Shown: positions 55,992 through 64,000 of the stretch, piece after piece
How positions within the stretch are numbered: position 1 is the stretch's first letter
How the letters are laid out: the number at the start of each line of letters is the position of its first letter
Assembly (NCBI RefSeq): GCF_016862915.1
Contig: NZ_BONW01000019.1
Span: forward strand, 1-64,000
Length of the DNA: 64,000 nucleotides
From: Plantactinospora endophytica
Lineage (GTDB): Bacteria > Actinomycetota > Actinomycetes > Mycobacteriales > Micromonosporaceae
Direction of reading: 5' to 3'
Position numbers and translations under genes: made by a program
Notes under the pieces: model-generated
Seen by the model: only the letters and a program-made list of their open reading frames with translations
What the model was told of the DNA's origin: nothing
The model's database searches: none

Positions 55992-57497
55992 TCAGGTCGC
56001 CTGGGCGGGGGTGCGGGTCGGCTGTTCCGGGATGCTCCGCATCCGGCGCAGCCAGGACGCGTCCAGGGCGCCGTCGTAGACCCCGCCGTCGGGGTCGTCG
56101 AGGTAGGTGCTCCGGACCGGGTCGCCCTCGGGCCGCAGGATGTCCCGGACGACGAGCACGCAGAGCACCACGACGGTGGTCAGCCGCAGCGTGGCGGCGA
56201 AGACGAAGACGCCCTCGGGGAAGACCTGCTTGCCGCCGGCCCCGAGCAGCTCGCCGTAGAACGCGACGAAGTAGCCGACCTCGGCGAACTGCCAGGCGAG
56301 GAAGGCGCCCCAGCGCGGCCGGGCCAGCACCAGCAGCGGCAGCAGCCAGAGGTTGAACTGCTGGGACCACACCTTGCTGAAGATCAGGAAGACCGCGACC
56401 ATCAGGAAGACCAGCGCGGCCAGCCGGGGCCGGCGCTTGGCGAAGAGCGCCAGTGCGCCGATCGCGAGGAACGCGACGGTGATCAACGCGTACGACACGG
56501 TGTTCAGGGTCGGGATGTTGTTGCTGAGCCACTGGAACGGCCCCTGGTCGCCGGGGCTGCCGCTGTTCCACTTGCTGTCCAGATAGCGGCCGATATACCA
56601 GAGCGTGCCCCAGTCGACCGCCCGTTCACTGTTGAGGTCGAAGAAGCGTCGCCAGTTCTCCGGGTAGAGGATCGCGATCGGCAGGTTCACGGCCACGATC
56701 GTGACGACCGCCGAGGTGATCGTCACCAGCATCTCCCTGACCCGCGCGGTACGCAGCCCCAGCAGGAAGAGCGGCCAGAGCACGAAGAGCGGCCACAGTT
56801 TCGCGGAGGTGGCCAGGCCGAGCAGGATGCCGGCGGCCAGGGGTTGTCGTTTCGCCCAGGCGTACATGCCGATCGCGGCGAGCCCGATGGCCAGCAGGTC
56901 CCAGTTGACGGTGGCGGTGACCAGCAGCGCGGGGGAGAGCGCGAACATCGCGGCGTCCCACGGCCGGCGGCGGCGCAGCGCCAGGATCATCGCCACGGTC
57001 GCCACCGCGAGCGCCCCGAGAACCAGCGCGTTCAGGTTGTAGAACCACTGCGCCTGGTTGATCTCCGGCCGGTCCACCCCGATGTTGTGCACCGGCAGGC
57101 CGAGCGCGCCCATGAAGTATCCGGTGACGACCGGGTACTCGACCGGGTGGTCCCGGTAGGGGACCTTGCCCTCGTTGAGCCCTTCGGCGTAGTAGAGCGC
57201 GAGCACGTCCGTGTAGCAGAACCGGGTGTACTGGACGTTGTTCTGCCAGGCACCGTCCTGGCAGGGCGACTTCTGCACCCAGTGCAGGGCCAGGGTGAGG
57301 CAGGTCAGCGCCAGTACGATCCGGGCGGCCGTCCAGAACCGGCCGCTCCACTGGGTGCCCCGGCGCTCCACGCCGCTGGCGTGGGCACCGATCGGTCCGC
57401 CGATGACCTCGGAGAGCCCCCGGACGAAGCCGTCCGACCGGGACGGGTGGTCGGCGTTTTCAGGTTCGTCGATGCCAGCCGGCGACTGCGCGCTCAT
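55992..57497 (-). CDS. GT87 family mannosyltransferase-like membrane protein
   Basis: 501 residues from ATG 57497. A 50-residue cytosolic tail precedes about eleven membrane helices. The first external loop has YTRFCYTDVLALYYAEGLNEGKVPYRDHPVEYPVVTGYFMG, with the acidic residue and the YPVVTG block typical of GT87 enzymes; later LLGLATSAKLWPLFVLWPL and FLIFSKVWSQQFNLWLLPL are also characteristic. It probably builds envelope mannosides from polyprenyl-phosphomannose. Downstream of ponA on the same strand, but a strong terminator separates them. Confidence 0.87.
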   Translation of the reverse strand: MSAQSPAGIDEPENADHPSRSDGFVRGLSEVIGGPIGAHASGVERRGTQWSGRFWTAARIVLALTCLTLALHWVQKSPCQDGAWQNNVQYTRFCYTDVLALYYAEGLNEGKVPYRDHPVEYPVVTGYFMGALGLPVHNIGVDRPEINQAQWFYNLNALVLGALAVATVAMILALRRRRPWDAAMFALSPALLVTATVNWDLLAIGLAAIGMYAWAKRQPLAAGILLGLATSAKLWPLFVLWPLFLLGLRTARVREMLVTITSAVVTIVAVNLPIAILYPENWRRFFDLNSERAVDWGTLWYIGRYLDSKWNSGSPGDQGPFQWLSNNIPTLNTVSYALITVAFLAIGALALFAKRRPRLAALVFLMVAVFLIFSKVWSQQFNLWLLPLLVLARPRWGAFLAWQFAEVGYFVAFYGELLGAGGKQVFPEGVFVFAATLRLTTVVVLCVLVVRDILRPEGDPVRSTYLDDPDGGVYDGALDASWLRRMRSIPEQPTRTPAQAT

Positions 57498-57573
57498 GAA
57501 CAGGCATCCTGCCGTACCGGCCCGGGTTCCGTCCGGCCCGGTCCGCCGTGTCGGCGGATGGAGTCGAAAACGA

Positions 57574-57609
57574 GGCCGGCGGCCGGGTCCTGGGACCCGG
57601 CCGCCGGCC
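57574..57609 (-). terminator. intrinsic terminator after ponA
   Basis: GGCCGGCGGCCGGGTCC (57574-57590) and its exact complement (57593-57609) form a 17-bp stem with a 2-nt centre. On the minus strand it is followed by TCGTTTTCG, giving a U-tract. It lies 51 bp past the ponA stop codon. Confidence 0.8.
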
Positions 57610-57660
57610 GTATCGATCGATGACACTCAGTGCCCTGTGGTGCCGGGCCGGAGTCGGTGG

Positions 57661-60564
57661 CTAGCCGTCGCCGCCTCGGCCGCCGCCACCCTCGTCGGGC
57701 CCGGGCGGGTTGTCCGGATCTTCGCCACCCGGACCGTCGCCACCCGGATTGCCGCCGTTACCCGGACAGATCAGCGGCGGCGGGTTCGGACCCTGGCAGA
57801 TGGGGTTGTTGCCGCCGGGGTTGTTGCCACCGGGGTTGCCGCCTCCCGCGTTCGGGTCGACCGGCGGAGGCGTCTCCTTCTTCTTGCCGTTGCCGGCTTC
57901 CTTGTCGCCGATGTCCTTGGAGTCCGGCAGGGACATCGCGTCCTTACCGGCGAGAGCCTTGCTCATGTACTTCCGCCAGATCTCCGCCGGCAGGCCGCTA
58001 CCGCCGATGTTGGCGCCGCCCTTGGTCTTGATCTGGGGCTTCTTCGGGTCCTTGCTGCCCACCCAGACCGCGGTGGCCACCTGCGGGGTGTACCCGACCA
58101 TCCAGGCGTGGGCGTTGTCGTCGGTCTGGTTGTATTCCCAGGTGCCGGTCTTGCCGGCCTCTTCGCGGCCCTCAAGGTTGCCGTTGTTGTCCTTGGGAAT
58201 GTTCTTCAGCACCGAGGTGACCTCGTCGGCCACGTCCTTCGAGATCCGCTGCTTCGGATCGGCCTTCGCTCCGCCGATCTTCTTCCACTGACCGGTCTCC
58301 GGGTCCTGCTGCTCGATGAGCTGGATGAAGTGGGCCTTGTTGTAGACACCGCCGTTGGCCAGCGTCGCCAGCCCGTTGGCGTGGTCGAGCACGGTGATCG
58401 GGTACTGCCCGTACGCCACCACGTTGAAGAACGGTTCCGGCGCCAGCTCCTCCGGCTTCTCCTTGGTCAGGTCGTGCCACTTCGGCGGGTTGTCCTTGGT
58501 CTCCCACATGGTCCGGACGCCGGCCTGCCGGGCCATCGACAGCACCTTGTCCGCGCCGATCTTCTCGGTCAGGTGGTAGAACGGCACGTTGTACGACTTG
58601 ATCGTGGATTCCTTGAGCGTGCAGGCCTGGTCACAGGTCTTGGTCACGTCACGACCGGCGTTCTGCACCTTGATCTTGGTGCCCTTGACGGTGAACGGCC
58701 GGGCGTCCCAGATCGAGTCGATCGAGATCTTCTCGTTGATGGCCGCCGCCAGCGTGTAGACCTTGAAGCTCGACCCTGGCGGGTGGCCGCCGCTCACCGT
58801 CCCGGCGCCGTCGGTGTTCAACCCGGCGTAGTCGTAGTCGGCCCCGCTGTCGCCGCCGTAGTAGGCCAGCACCTTGCCGCTCTTCGGCTCGACCGAGACC
58901 AGCGCCGACATCAGGTTCTTGGGCTCGTCGTAGATCGGCGAACCCTTCTTGCGCTGGGCCGCGTTCTCGGCCTCCGTCTGCATCTTCCAGTCGATGGTGG
59001 TCGTGATCTTGTAACCACCGTCCCGGAGCGCACTGGAGCAGTCGACCTTGGTGGGCGTCGCCGGGCCGAGGGTGCAGAGACCACGCTCCGCCATCTCGGC
59101 CTTGACGTAGTTGACGACGTTGCCGCGCGGGGTCTTCACCCCGAACGCCTCGTTCGCGCTCTTCCTCGGCTGGATCTTCGGGTAGGCGGTCTTGGCCCGC
59201 TCCTCCGGCGTCAGCCACTTCTCCTCGACCATGCCGTTGAGGACGTACTCCCAGCGGCCCTTGGCCTCCTCGGGGTTGTCCGCCGGGTCGAAGCCCTTGT
59301 GCCCGGTGGACGTGTCGATCTGCGGCTGCTTGATCACCGCTGCCAGCACGGCGCCCTCGGCCACGGTCAGCTTGGACGCCGACTTGTTGAAGTAGGTCAA
59401 CGCCGCGATCTCGATGCCGTACGCACCCCGACCGAAGTAGATCGTGTTCAGGTAGTGCTGCATGATCTCGTCTTTGTCGAACTGGTCGTTCAGCTTGGAG
59501 GCGAGGATCGCCTCCTTGACCTTGCGCTGGTAACTGTCGTCCTGGAGGTTCTCGTACGCGTTCCGCGCGTACTGCTGGGTGATGGTCGAGGCACCCTGCT
59601 TGCTGCCGCCGGTGAAGTTGTTCCAGGCGGCCCGCGCGATACCGACGTAGTCGACCCCGTCGTGCCGGTAGAAGTTGCGGTCCTCGGCCGCGGCGACCGC
59701 GCGCTGCACGTGCGCGGGGATCTGCTTGCTCGTGACGATCTGCCGGTTCTCGTCGCCCAGCTTGGCGACGATGTTCTTCTTGTTCGCGGCGTAGATCGTG
59801 GTCGCCAGCGGCAGCGGAAGCTGGTCCGGCATCGGGACGTTCGTCGAATACCAGGTGGCGGCGACCACGCCGCCGCCGGCCAGCATGATGAAGACGGCGA
59901 AGGCGGCGATCAGCATGTTGACCCGCTTGCGCTTCTTGGCCCGCTTCTGCGCCGCCGGGTCGAGGTCACCGCCGCCCCGACGTCCCCGGCGACCGGGTCC
60001 GTTCGGGTCGTCCGGTCCACCCGGACCGGCCGGCGAGACGGGCACGACGGCCCGGCCCACCCGGGCCCGCCCGGCGGAGCCGTTGGCGCCGCCCCCACTC
60101 ACCGAGGCGGTACCGACGCTGGCCCGGCCGGCGGACGCCCGCCCGGCGCCGTAGCCGCCACCCGACCCGGGCGCGTCGGGGACCGAGGCGCTGCCGACCC
60201 CGGCGCGGCCACCGACCCGGGCGCGGCCGGGTGCGGCCGAGCCGACCGACGCGGAGCCGACCGAGGCCGAGCCGGAGGCGGGCGACACCGGTGCGGCCCA
60301 GCCGCCGTCGGCGGAGGCCCGCCCCGGCGGTGTGGCCCGGCCGGACGGGGCCCCGCCGCTGACGCTGGCTCGGGCCGACGCGCCGCCGGCCCGGCCCTGG
60401 TTGGCGGGCCAGCCGCCCCGGTCGCCGTCGGACGAGCGGCGAGCGGCTCCCGGATCGTCCCAGGACGGGCGCTGGTATGGATCGTCCGCTGGTCCAGAGT
60501 CGCCGTTCGCGCCCGGGTACTGCGCCCGACCGCGCGCGGAACTAGGATCGCCGTACGAGTTCAT
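57661..60564 (-). CDS. ponA: class A penicillin-binding protein (transglycosylase/transpeptidase)
   Basis: 967 residues. A disordered cytosolic N-terminus (1-215) with Ala/Ser/Gly/Val units such as ASVGSASVGSA, then basic KKRKR and one membrane helix (about 217-240). GT51 domain: AAAEDRNFYRHDGVD (catalytic Glu), GASTITQQYARN, LNTIYFGRGAYGIEAA-like. Transpeptidase: PPGSSFKVY (SxxK), KSYNVPF (SxN), EAGKTGTWEYNQ (KTG). The Pro/Gly/Asn-rich C-terminus is extracellular. It polymerises and crosslinks peptidoglycan. ATG 60564. Flanked by terminators on both sides, so a single-gene unit. Confidence 0.95.
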   Translation of the reverse strand: MNSYGDPSSARGRAQYPGANGDSGPADDPYQRPSWDDPGAARRSSDGDRGGWPANQGRAGGASARASVSGGAPSGRATPPGRASADGGWAAPVSPASGSASVGSASVGSAAPGRARVGGRAGVGSASVPDAPGSGGGYGAGRASAGRASVGTASVSGGGANGSAGRARVGRAVVPVSPAGPGGPDDPNGPGRRGRRGGGDLDPAAQKRAKKRKRVNMLIAAFAVFIMLAGGGVVAATWYSTNVPMPDQLPLPLATTIYAANKKNIVAKLGDENRQIVTSKQIPAHVQRAVAAAEDRNFYRHDGVDYVGIARAAWNNFTGGSKQGASTITQQYARNAYENLQDDSYQRKVKEAILASKLNDQFDKDEIMQHYLNTIYFGRGAYGIEIAALTYFNKSASKLTVAEGAVLAAVIKQPQIDTSTGHKGFDPADNPEEAKGRWEYVLNGMVEEKWLTPEERAKTAYPKIQPRKSANEAFGVKTPRGNVVNYVKAEMAERGLCTLGPATPTKVDCSSALRDGGYKITTTIDWKMQTEAENAAQRKKGSPIYDEPKNLMSALVSVEPKSGKVLAYYGGDSGADYDYAGLNTDGAGTVSGGHPPGSSFKVYTLAAAINEKISIDSIWDARPFTVKGTKIKVQNAGRDVTKTCDQACTLKESTIKSYNVPFYHLTEKIGADKVLSMARQAGVRTMWETKDNPPKWHDLTKEKPEELAPEPFFNVVAYGQYPITVLDHANGLATLANGGVYNKAHFIQLIEQQDPETGQWKKIGGAKADPKQRISKDVADEVTSVLKNIPKDNNGNLEGREEAGKTGTWEYNQTDDNAHAWMVGYTPQVATAVWVGSKDPKKPQIKTKGGANIGGSGLPAEIWRKYMSKALAGKDAMSLPDSKDIGDKEAGNGKKKETPPPVDPNAGGGNPGGNNPGGNNPICQGPNPPPLICPGNGGNPGGDGPGGEDPDNPPGPDEGGGGRGGDG

Positions 60565-60680
60565 TCGTCACACCCTGCCGGTCGCGGTGATGGCCACTCG
60601 CGCCACCACCGGGTTGCCGTGAGTTGGAACACGCGCCGTCCGGTACCGGACGCACCGGTCCTCGGACAGCACGGCATCGG

Positions 60681-60702
60681 AAAAACCGGACTTATCCGGT
60701 TT
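60681..60702 (-). terminator. intrinsic terminator between the DUF5318 gene and ponA
   Basis: AAACCGGA (60683-60690) and TCCGGTTT (60695-60702) enclose CTTA. On the minus strand the stem is followed by a T-run (GGTTTTTCC), a classical intrinsic terminator 62 bp beyond the DUF5318 stop. Confidence 0.75.
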
Positions 60703-60763
60703 GCTAGATACGACTCGTCCTGTCGGCGGGGGAAGATCCCGCAGGCCGGGGAACGAGTCAGGG

Positions 60764-61234
60764 TCACCGGCGGGCCTCGCGCCTTCGTCTGACCGAGGTG
60801 CCCGTCGCGGACGCGGCCACCGCCGCGCCGGCGGCCGACTCGGCGGCACCGACGCCGTCGTCACCGGAGACACCGTCCCGGCCGAGCAGGAACTGCTCGA
60901 CGAGATGGTTCCAGTCGCAGCCGCGACACACCTCCACCACGTACACCTGGAACTCACGCAGGGTCATCGCCAGCACCGACAACTCCGCCCGGGTGCGGGC
61001 CTGACCGGCCGACTGCTTGAGTTCATCGCCGTAAATGTAGTGGACGTGGGTCAGATTTTCCCGACGGCAGACCGGACAGAGCGTCTCGGTCGGCTCGCCG
61101 TGGAACCGCGCAGCGTTCTTGAGGTACGGCGAGGCGTCGCACACTTCGTACGTCCCTACCCGGCCCGAATGCACCTCACGCAGCACTGCTCGCTTCTGTA
61201 GCGAGTAGTCGACGACCTGGCGCTGCGAACGCAT
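60764..61234 (-). CDS. DUF5318 family protein
   Basis: 156 residues. Starts MRSQRQVVDYSLQKRAVLREVHSGRVG, then CPVCRRENLTHVHYIYGDELKQSAGQAR and VCRGCDWNHLVEQFLLG; the two CxxC pairs probably bind zinc. This matches DUF5318, an actinobacterial family that usually lies between ponA and the PadR-ino1 pair, as here. The last 35 residues are an Ala/Gly-rich variable tail. No function is known. No ribosome site is visible before ATG 61234, so the transcript may be leaderless. Confidence 0.87.
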   Translation of the reverse strand: MRSQRQVVDYSLQKRAVLREVHSGRVGTYEVCDASPYLKNAARFHGEPTETLCPVCRRENLTHVHYIYGDELKQSAGQARTRAELSVLAMTLREFQVYVVEVCRGCDWNHLVEQFLLGRDGVSGDDGVGAAESAAGAAVAASATGTSVRRRREARR

Positions 61235-61342
61235 GGGCAGAAGAGTACTGGCTCCGGCCGGACGAGGCGACTCTCGTTACTGACTGTGATCGAGCCCGTG
61301 CCGTCCGGGGGTTTGCCTAGGCGAGCCCGAGGGTCTACGGTG

Positions 61343-61365
61343 CGATGTATCGGGCCGATACATCG
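61343..61365. promoter_or_regulatory. 23-bp palindromic operator before padR-ino1
   Basis: CGATGTATCGG (61343-61353) and CCGATACATCG (61355-61365) are perfect inverted arms around a single G. The half-sites ATGT and ACAT are those of PadR proteins, here 11 nt apart instead of 8. It lies 71 bp ahead of the padR start, in the gap between divergent DUF5318 and padR. Confidence 0.7.
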
Positions 61366-61435
61366 GGCCTGGTAGACGGGCTCCAACAGCAAAAATTCAC
61401 CGGAGTCCGGACGGAGGACACGGAGAGGGGTGCTC

Positions 61436-62080
61436 GTGCTCGAGTTCGCCATCCTCGGTCTCCTCCAGGAGTCCCCGATGCACGGCTACGAACTCCGCAA
61501 GGAACTCACCGCCAAGCTCGGGGCGATCCGCGCGGCGATCAGCTACGGCTCGCTCTACCCGACCCTGCGTCGGTTGCAGGCGGCCGGCTGGATCACCGAG
61601 GCGGCCGAGACGCCGGCCACCGCCGAGGAGATCCCGGCGCTGACCAGCCGTCGCGGCCGGGTGGTCTACAAAATCACCGCCGAGGGCAAGGAACGGTTCG
61701 CCGAACTGATCGCCCAGACCGGTCCCGAGAGCTACGAGGACACCGGGTTCGGGGTTCACTTCGCGTTCTTCGCCCGCACCGACCGGGCGACCCGGCTCCG
61801 CATCCTGGAGGGCCGGCGCCGCAAGGTCGAGGAGCGTCGCGAGGGTCTGCGCGACGTGTTGGGCCGCGCGGCCGAACGGCTCGACGCGTACACCCGCGAA
61901 CTCCAGCGTCACGGCCTCGACGCGTGTGAGCGCGAGGTCCGCTGGCTGGAGGAGCTCATCGCCAACGAGCGCTCCGGTCGGACCCCGGACGGATCCACCC
62001 CGGGCAGCGACCCGACCAATCCAGAAAAGAACGACCCGCCTCCGCCTGGCCAGTCCGGGAACGAGTCGGAGCGGCCGTAA
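61436..62080 (+). CDS. PadR family regulator upstream of ino1
   Basis: 214 residues. Start GTG 61436 (product begins [10 protein letters not shown]) preferred to GTG 61430, because GGAGAGG then has normal spacing and relatives start the same way. Winged helix: [21 protein letters not shown] and [19 protein letters not shown]-terminal helical domain (about 125-180); then a Pro/Asn-rich tail. Its TAA shares a base with an ATG leading into ino1, so the two genes form one transcript. The palindrome ahead of it is a likely autoregulatory site, which would place ino1 under the same control. Confidence 0.9.
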   Translation: MLEFAILGLLQESPMHGYELRKELTAKLGAIRAAISYGSLYPTLRRLQAAGWITEAAETPATAEEIPALTSRRGRVVYKITAEGKERFAELIAQTGPESYEDTGFGVHFAFFARTDRATRLRILEGRRRKVEERREGLRDVLGRAAERLDAYTRELQRHGLDACEREVRWLEELIANERSGRTPDGSTPGSDPTNPEKNDPPPPGQSGNESERP

Positions 62081-62103
62081 TGAGCAAAAAGGAGGCAAAC
62101 GCG

Positions 62104-63183
62104 ATGGGATCCATCCGCGTCGCCATCGTCGGTGTGGGTAACTGCGCCTCGTCCCTGGTCCAGGGTGTCGAGTACTACCGAAACGCCGACCCCAACGACC
62201 GCGTCCCCGGTCTCATGCACGTCACCTTCGGCGACTACCACGTCTCGGACGTCGAGTTTGTGGCGGCGTTCGACGTCGACGCCAAGAAGGTCGGCATGGA
62301 CCTCGCCGAGGCGATGGTCGCCAGCGAGAACAACACCATCAAGCTGTGCGACGTGGCGCCGACCGGCGTACTCGTACAGCGCGGTCCGACCCTGGACGGG
62401 CTGGGCCAGTACTACCGGGAGATCGTCGAGGAGTCCGACCGCGAGCCGGCCGACGTCGTCGCCGCGCTCCGCGAGGCCCGGGCCGACGTGGTGGTCTGCT
62501 ACCTGCCGGTCGGCTCCGAGGAGGCCGCGAAGTTCTACGCGACGGCCGCCATCGAGGCGGGCTGCGCCTTCGTGAACGCGCTGCCGGTCTTCATCGCCTC
62601 CGACCCGGCCTGGGCGCAGAAGTTCGTCGACGCCGGGCTGCCGATCGTCGGCGACGACATCAAGAGCCAGGTCGGCGCGACCATCGTGCACCGGGCGCTG
62701 GCCAAGCTCTTCGAGGACCGGGGTGTCGAGCTGCTGCGCACGTACCAGCTCAACTTCGGCGGCAACATGGACTTCATGAACATGCTGGAGCGCAGCCGCC
62801 TGATCTCCAAGAAGATCTCGAAGACGCAGTCGGTCACCTCCCAGGTGCCGCACGAGATCGCCAAGGGCGACGTGCACATCGGGCCGTCGGACCACGTGCC
62901 GTGGCTGGACGACCGCAAGTGGGCGTACATCCGGCTGGAGGGGCGTTCCTTCGGTGACGTGCCGCTGAACGCGGAGCTGAAGCTCGAGGTCTGGGACTCG
63001 CCCAACTCGGCCGGCGTCATCATCGACGCGGTCCGGGCCGCGAAGATCGCCCTCGACCGGGGCATCGGTGGCCCGATCCTCTCGGCGTCGAGCTACTTCA
63101 TGAAGTCGCCGCCGGAGCAGTACGCCGACCACGACGCCCACCAGGCCGTCGAGGACTTCATCGCCGGCACGATCGAGCGCTGA
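62104..63183 (+). CDS. ino1: inositol-3-phosphate synthase
   Basis: 359 residues. [21 protein letters not shown] is the NAD-binding start of the actinobacterial/archaeal type; LQRG-like [38 protein letters not shown] and [14 protein letters not shown] are diagnostic. It converts glucose 6-phosphate to inositol 3-phosphate, the precursor of phosphatidylinositol, its mannosides and mycothiol. ATG 62104 is chosen over ATG 62080 because AAGGAGG (62089-62095) lies 8 nt upstream. Directly downstream of and cotranscribed with padR. Confidence 0.96.
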   Translation: MGSIRVAIVGVGNCASSLVQGVEYYRNADPNDRVPGLMHVTFGDYHVSDVEFVAAFDVDAKKVGMDLAEAMVASENNTIKLCDVAPTGVLVQRGPTLDGLGQYYREIVEESDREPADVVAALREARADVVVCYLPVGSEEAAKFYATAAIEAGCAFVNALPVFIASDPAWAQKFVDAGLPIVGDDIKSQVGATIVHRALAKLFEDRGVELLRTYQLNFGGNMDFMNMLERSRLISKKISKTQSVTSQVPHEIAKGDVHIGPSDHVPWLDDRKWAYIRLEGRSFGDVPLNAELKLEVWDSPNSAGVIIDAVRAAKIALDRGIGGPILSASSYFMKSPPEQYADHDAHQAVEDFIAGTIER

Positions 63184-63197
63184 CCCGTACCACGCGA

Positions 63198-63231
63198 GCG
63201 GGGGTCGGACCGGGAACGGTCCGGCCCCCGC
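63198..63231. terminator. hairpin terminator between ino1 and ogt
   Basis: A 15-bp stem (63198-63212 with 63217-63231, one G-U type mismatch) around a GGAA tetraloop. It starts 14 bp after the ino1 stop and lies between convergent genes. On the + strand CGCCGTTTC follows. Confidence 0.75.
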
Positions 63232-63267
63232 CGCCGTTTCCGGGAGGTCGGTGCGATCGGGCGGAGG

Positions 63268-63771
63268 TCAGGTCCAGGCGCGCTCGAAGGCGACCCTCGC
63301 CTCCAGCTCCAGCAACTGGCGCTTCCGGGGCAGTCCGCCGCCGAACCCGACCAACTTGCCGCCGGCACCGACGATCCGGTGACAGGGAACGATGACCGGG
63401 ATCGGGTTGCGGTTGCAGGCCACCCCCACGGCCCGGGCCGCCCCCGGATCACCCACCACGGACGCGATCTCGCCGTAGGTGCGCGTCTCGCCGTACGGGA
63501 TCTTCGACATCTCGGTCCAGACCGCGCGCTCGAAGGCCGAGCCCCGGCGTACCGACAGCGGCACGCCGAACTCCGTCAACGTCCCGGCGAAGTACGCCCG
63601 CAGCTCGGCGACCGCCGTCGCCAACTCGGCGGCGTCCGGGGCGGGCAACTCGGCCAGCGCGGTGGCCGGCACTGCCGCCTCCACCGGCCCGAAGTGCACG
63701 CCACAGATGCCGACGTCGTCGACTCCGACGGAGAGTTCCCCGATCGGGGAGTCGAGCACGGTCCAGCGCAT
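63268..63771 (-). CDS. ogt: methylated-DNA--protein-cysteine methyltransferase
   Basis: 167 residues. FERAVWTEMSKIPYGETRTYGEIA, the helix-turn-helix region, RAVGVACNRNPIPVIVPCHRIVGAGGKLVGFGGG with the active-site PCHR Cys, and the C-terminal RKRQLLELE are all present. It removes alkyl groups from O6-guanine in a suicidal reaction. ATG 63771 has GGAG 9 nt upstream; a GTG at 63786 is less likely. Cytosolic; divergent from an ArsR-type regulator. Confidence 0.95.
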   Translation of the reverse strand: MRWTVLDSPIGELSVGVDDVGICGVHFGPVEAAVPATALAELPAPDAAELATAVAELRAYFAGTLTEFGVPLSVRRGSAFERAVWTEMSKIPYGETRTYGEIASVVGDPGAARAVGVACNRNPIPVIVPCHRIVGAGGKLVGFGGGLPRKRQLLELEARVAFERAWT

Positions 63772-63846
63772 CCCACCATTCTCCACCCGCGACCGAGTGG
63801 TCCGGCCGGCGCCGGCCGGACCACTCTTGGTGATGCGGTTGGCACC

Positions 63847-63864
63847 TGCTAACTTTACTTAGCA
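63847..63864. promoter_or_regulatory. candidate ArsR-type operator
   Basis: TGCTAA-N6-TTAGCA inverted repeat 16 bp before the ATG of the ArsR-family gene, in an AT-rich patch of the divergent gap. The position fits autoregulation. Confidence 0.45.
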
Positions 63865-63880
63865 TGTGCAGGTTTTCGTT

Positions 63881-64000
63881 ATGAGTCGGGCCGGCCCGAA
63901 CGGCGACGACCTGGTCCGGATGCTGGCCACCCTGGCCAACCCGCACCGGATACGGGTCATCGCGGCCCTGGTCCGTGGACGCAACTACGTGAGTCAACTG
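63881..64000 (+). CDS. ArsR-type winged-helix regulator (5' part only)
   Basis: The first 40 codons are in the window. VRMLATLANPHRIRVIAALVRGRNYVSQL is the start of an ArsR-family winged helix (the LANPHRIRVI block is typical). ATG 63881 is used; a GTG at 63866 would add five residues. The rest lies beyond the window, so the metal- or ligand-binding site cannot be judged. A palindrome lies just upstream. Confidence 0.75.
   Translation, partial: MSRAGPNGDDLVRMLATLANPHRIRVIAALVRGRNYVSQL

Noticed and set aside
57226-60792. A 1188-codon + strand frame opposite ponA
   Set aside because: Composition-driven; the minus strand encodes a complete class A PBP with SxxK, SxN and KTG motifs.
62080-62103. 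ino1 start at ATG 62080
   Set aside because: A consensus AAGGAGG lies between the two ATGs at ideal spacing for 62104, and the protein family starts there.
1-64000. tRNA, rRNA, CRISPR arrays, insertion sequences or prophage genes
   Set aside because: No T-loop-like GGTTCGAATCC blocks, no evenly spaced direct repeats with unique spacers, and no transposase or integrase motifs were seen on reading both strands.

Overview
The window is a stretch of very GC-rich actinobacterial chromosome. Strong third-position GC bias, many GTG/TTG starts and several family matches (DUF4192, DUF5318, DUF6457, LppU/SCO3897-like, MDMPI-type mycothiol enzyme, GT87 mannosyltransferases) point to Micromonosporaceae (Micromonospora or a relative); the genus is inferred. 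The block dnaB / rplI-rpsR-ssb-rpsF / ponA / ino1 is typical of the origin-proximal part of actinobacterial chromosomes. I see no prophage, insertion sequence, CRISPR array, rRNA or tRNA.

Layout. 1-8.8 kb: an alpha/beta hydrolase, an orphan Tat-exported substrate-binding lipoprotein, dimethylargininase divergent from an Lrp/AsnC regulator, a beta-propeller lipoprotein, a YbjN-like protein, and a PHB-depolymerase-like lipoprotein divergent from a PadR regulator with a textbook ATGT-N8-ACAT operator between them. 9-19 kb: a large secreted subtilase, DUF6457 and mobA, a SnoaL-like protein, DUF4192, a membrane-anchored Hsp70-like protein, a GNAT enzyme and a fructosamine-kinase-like protein. 19-31 kb: moaA-moaD, a membrane metallophosphoesterase, a PHP-UvrD fusion, a prepilin peptidase with an EamA transporter, two LppU-like paralogues, and an AAA-type ATPase with a C-terminal winged helix preceded by two matched palindromes. 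31-45 kb: GNAT, DoxX, GT87, the moaC-mogA-moeA-moaE operon, an AT-richer intergenic island, a GGDEF-EAL protein, a second GT87-like protein, two crcB genes, a phosphoribosyltransferase, a zinc-ribbon protein and an MDMPI protein. 45-64 kb: dnaB, a disordered membrane protein, rplI-rpsR-ssb-rpsF, endonuclease IV, two GT-C type membrane proteins, ponA, DUF5318, PadR-ino1, ogt and the start of an ArsR gene.

How the genes fit together. Molybdenum cofactor synthesis is spread over three loci (mobA; moaA-moaD; moaC-mogA-moeA-moaE) and is nearly complete apart from a MoaD-activating enzyme. Inositol phosphate synthase, several GT87/GT-C membrane proteins, an MDMPI enzyme and the class A PBP fit an envelope and mycothiol theme. 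Replication, repair and translation are represented by dnaB, ssb, endonuclease IV, ogt, the UvrD fusion and three ribosomal proteins.

The main unexplained structure is non-coding. (1) Short tandem repeats of different unit length (19, 20, 23-24, 26-29 and 32 nt) repeatedly begin at or just after stop codons, and some duplicate the stop codon itself. (2) A pair of GTCTAGC-N6-GCTAGAC palindromes lies 105 bp apart in front of the ATPase. (3) An AT-richer island upstream of the c-di-GMP gene carries nested palindromes and a small ORF with a good ribosome binding site. (4) A 32-codon leader ORF with a consensus ribosome binding site overlaps the start of a GT87 gene.
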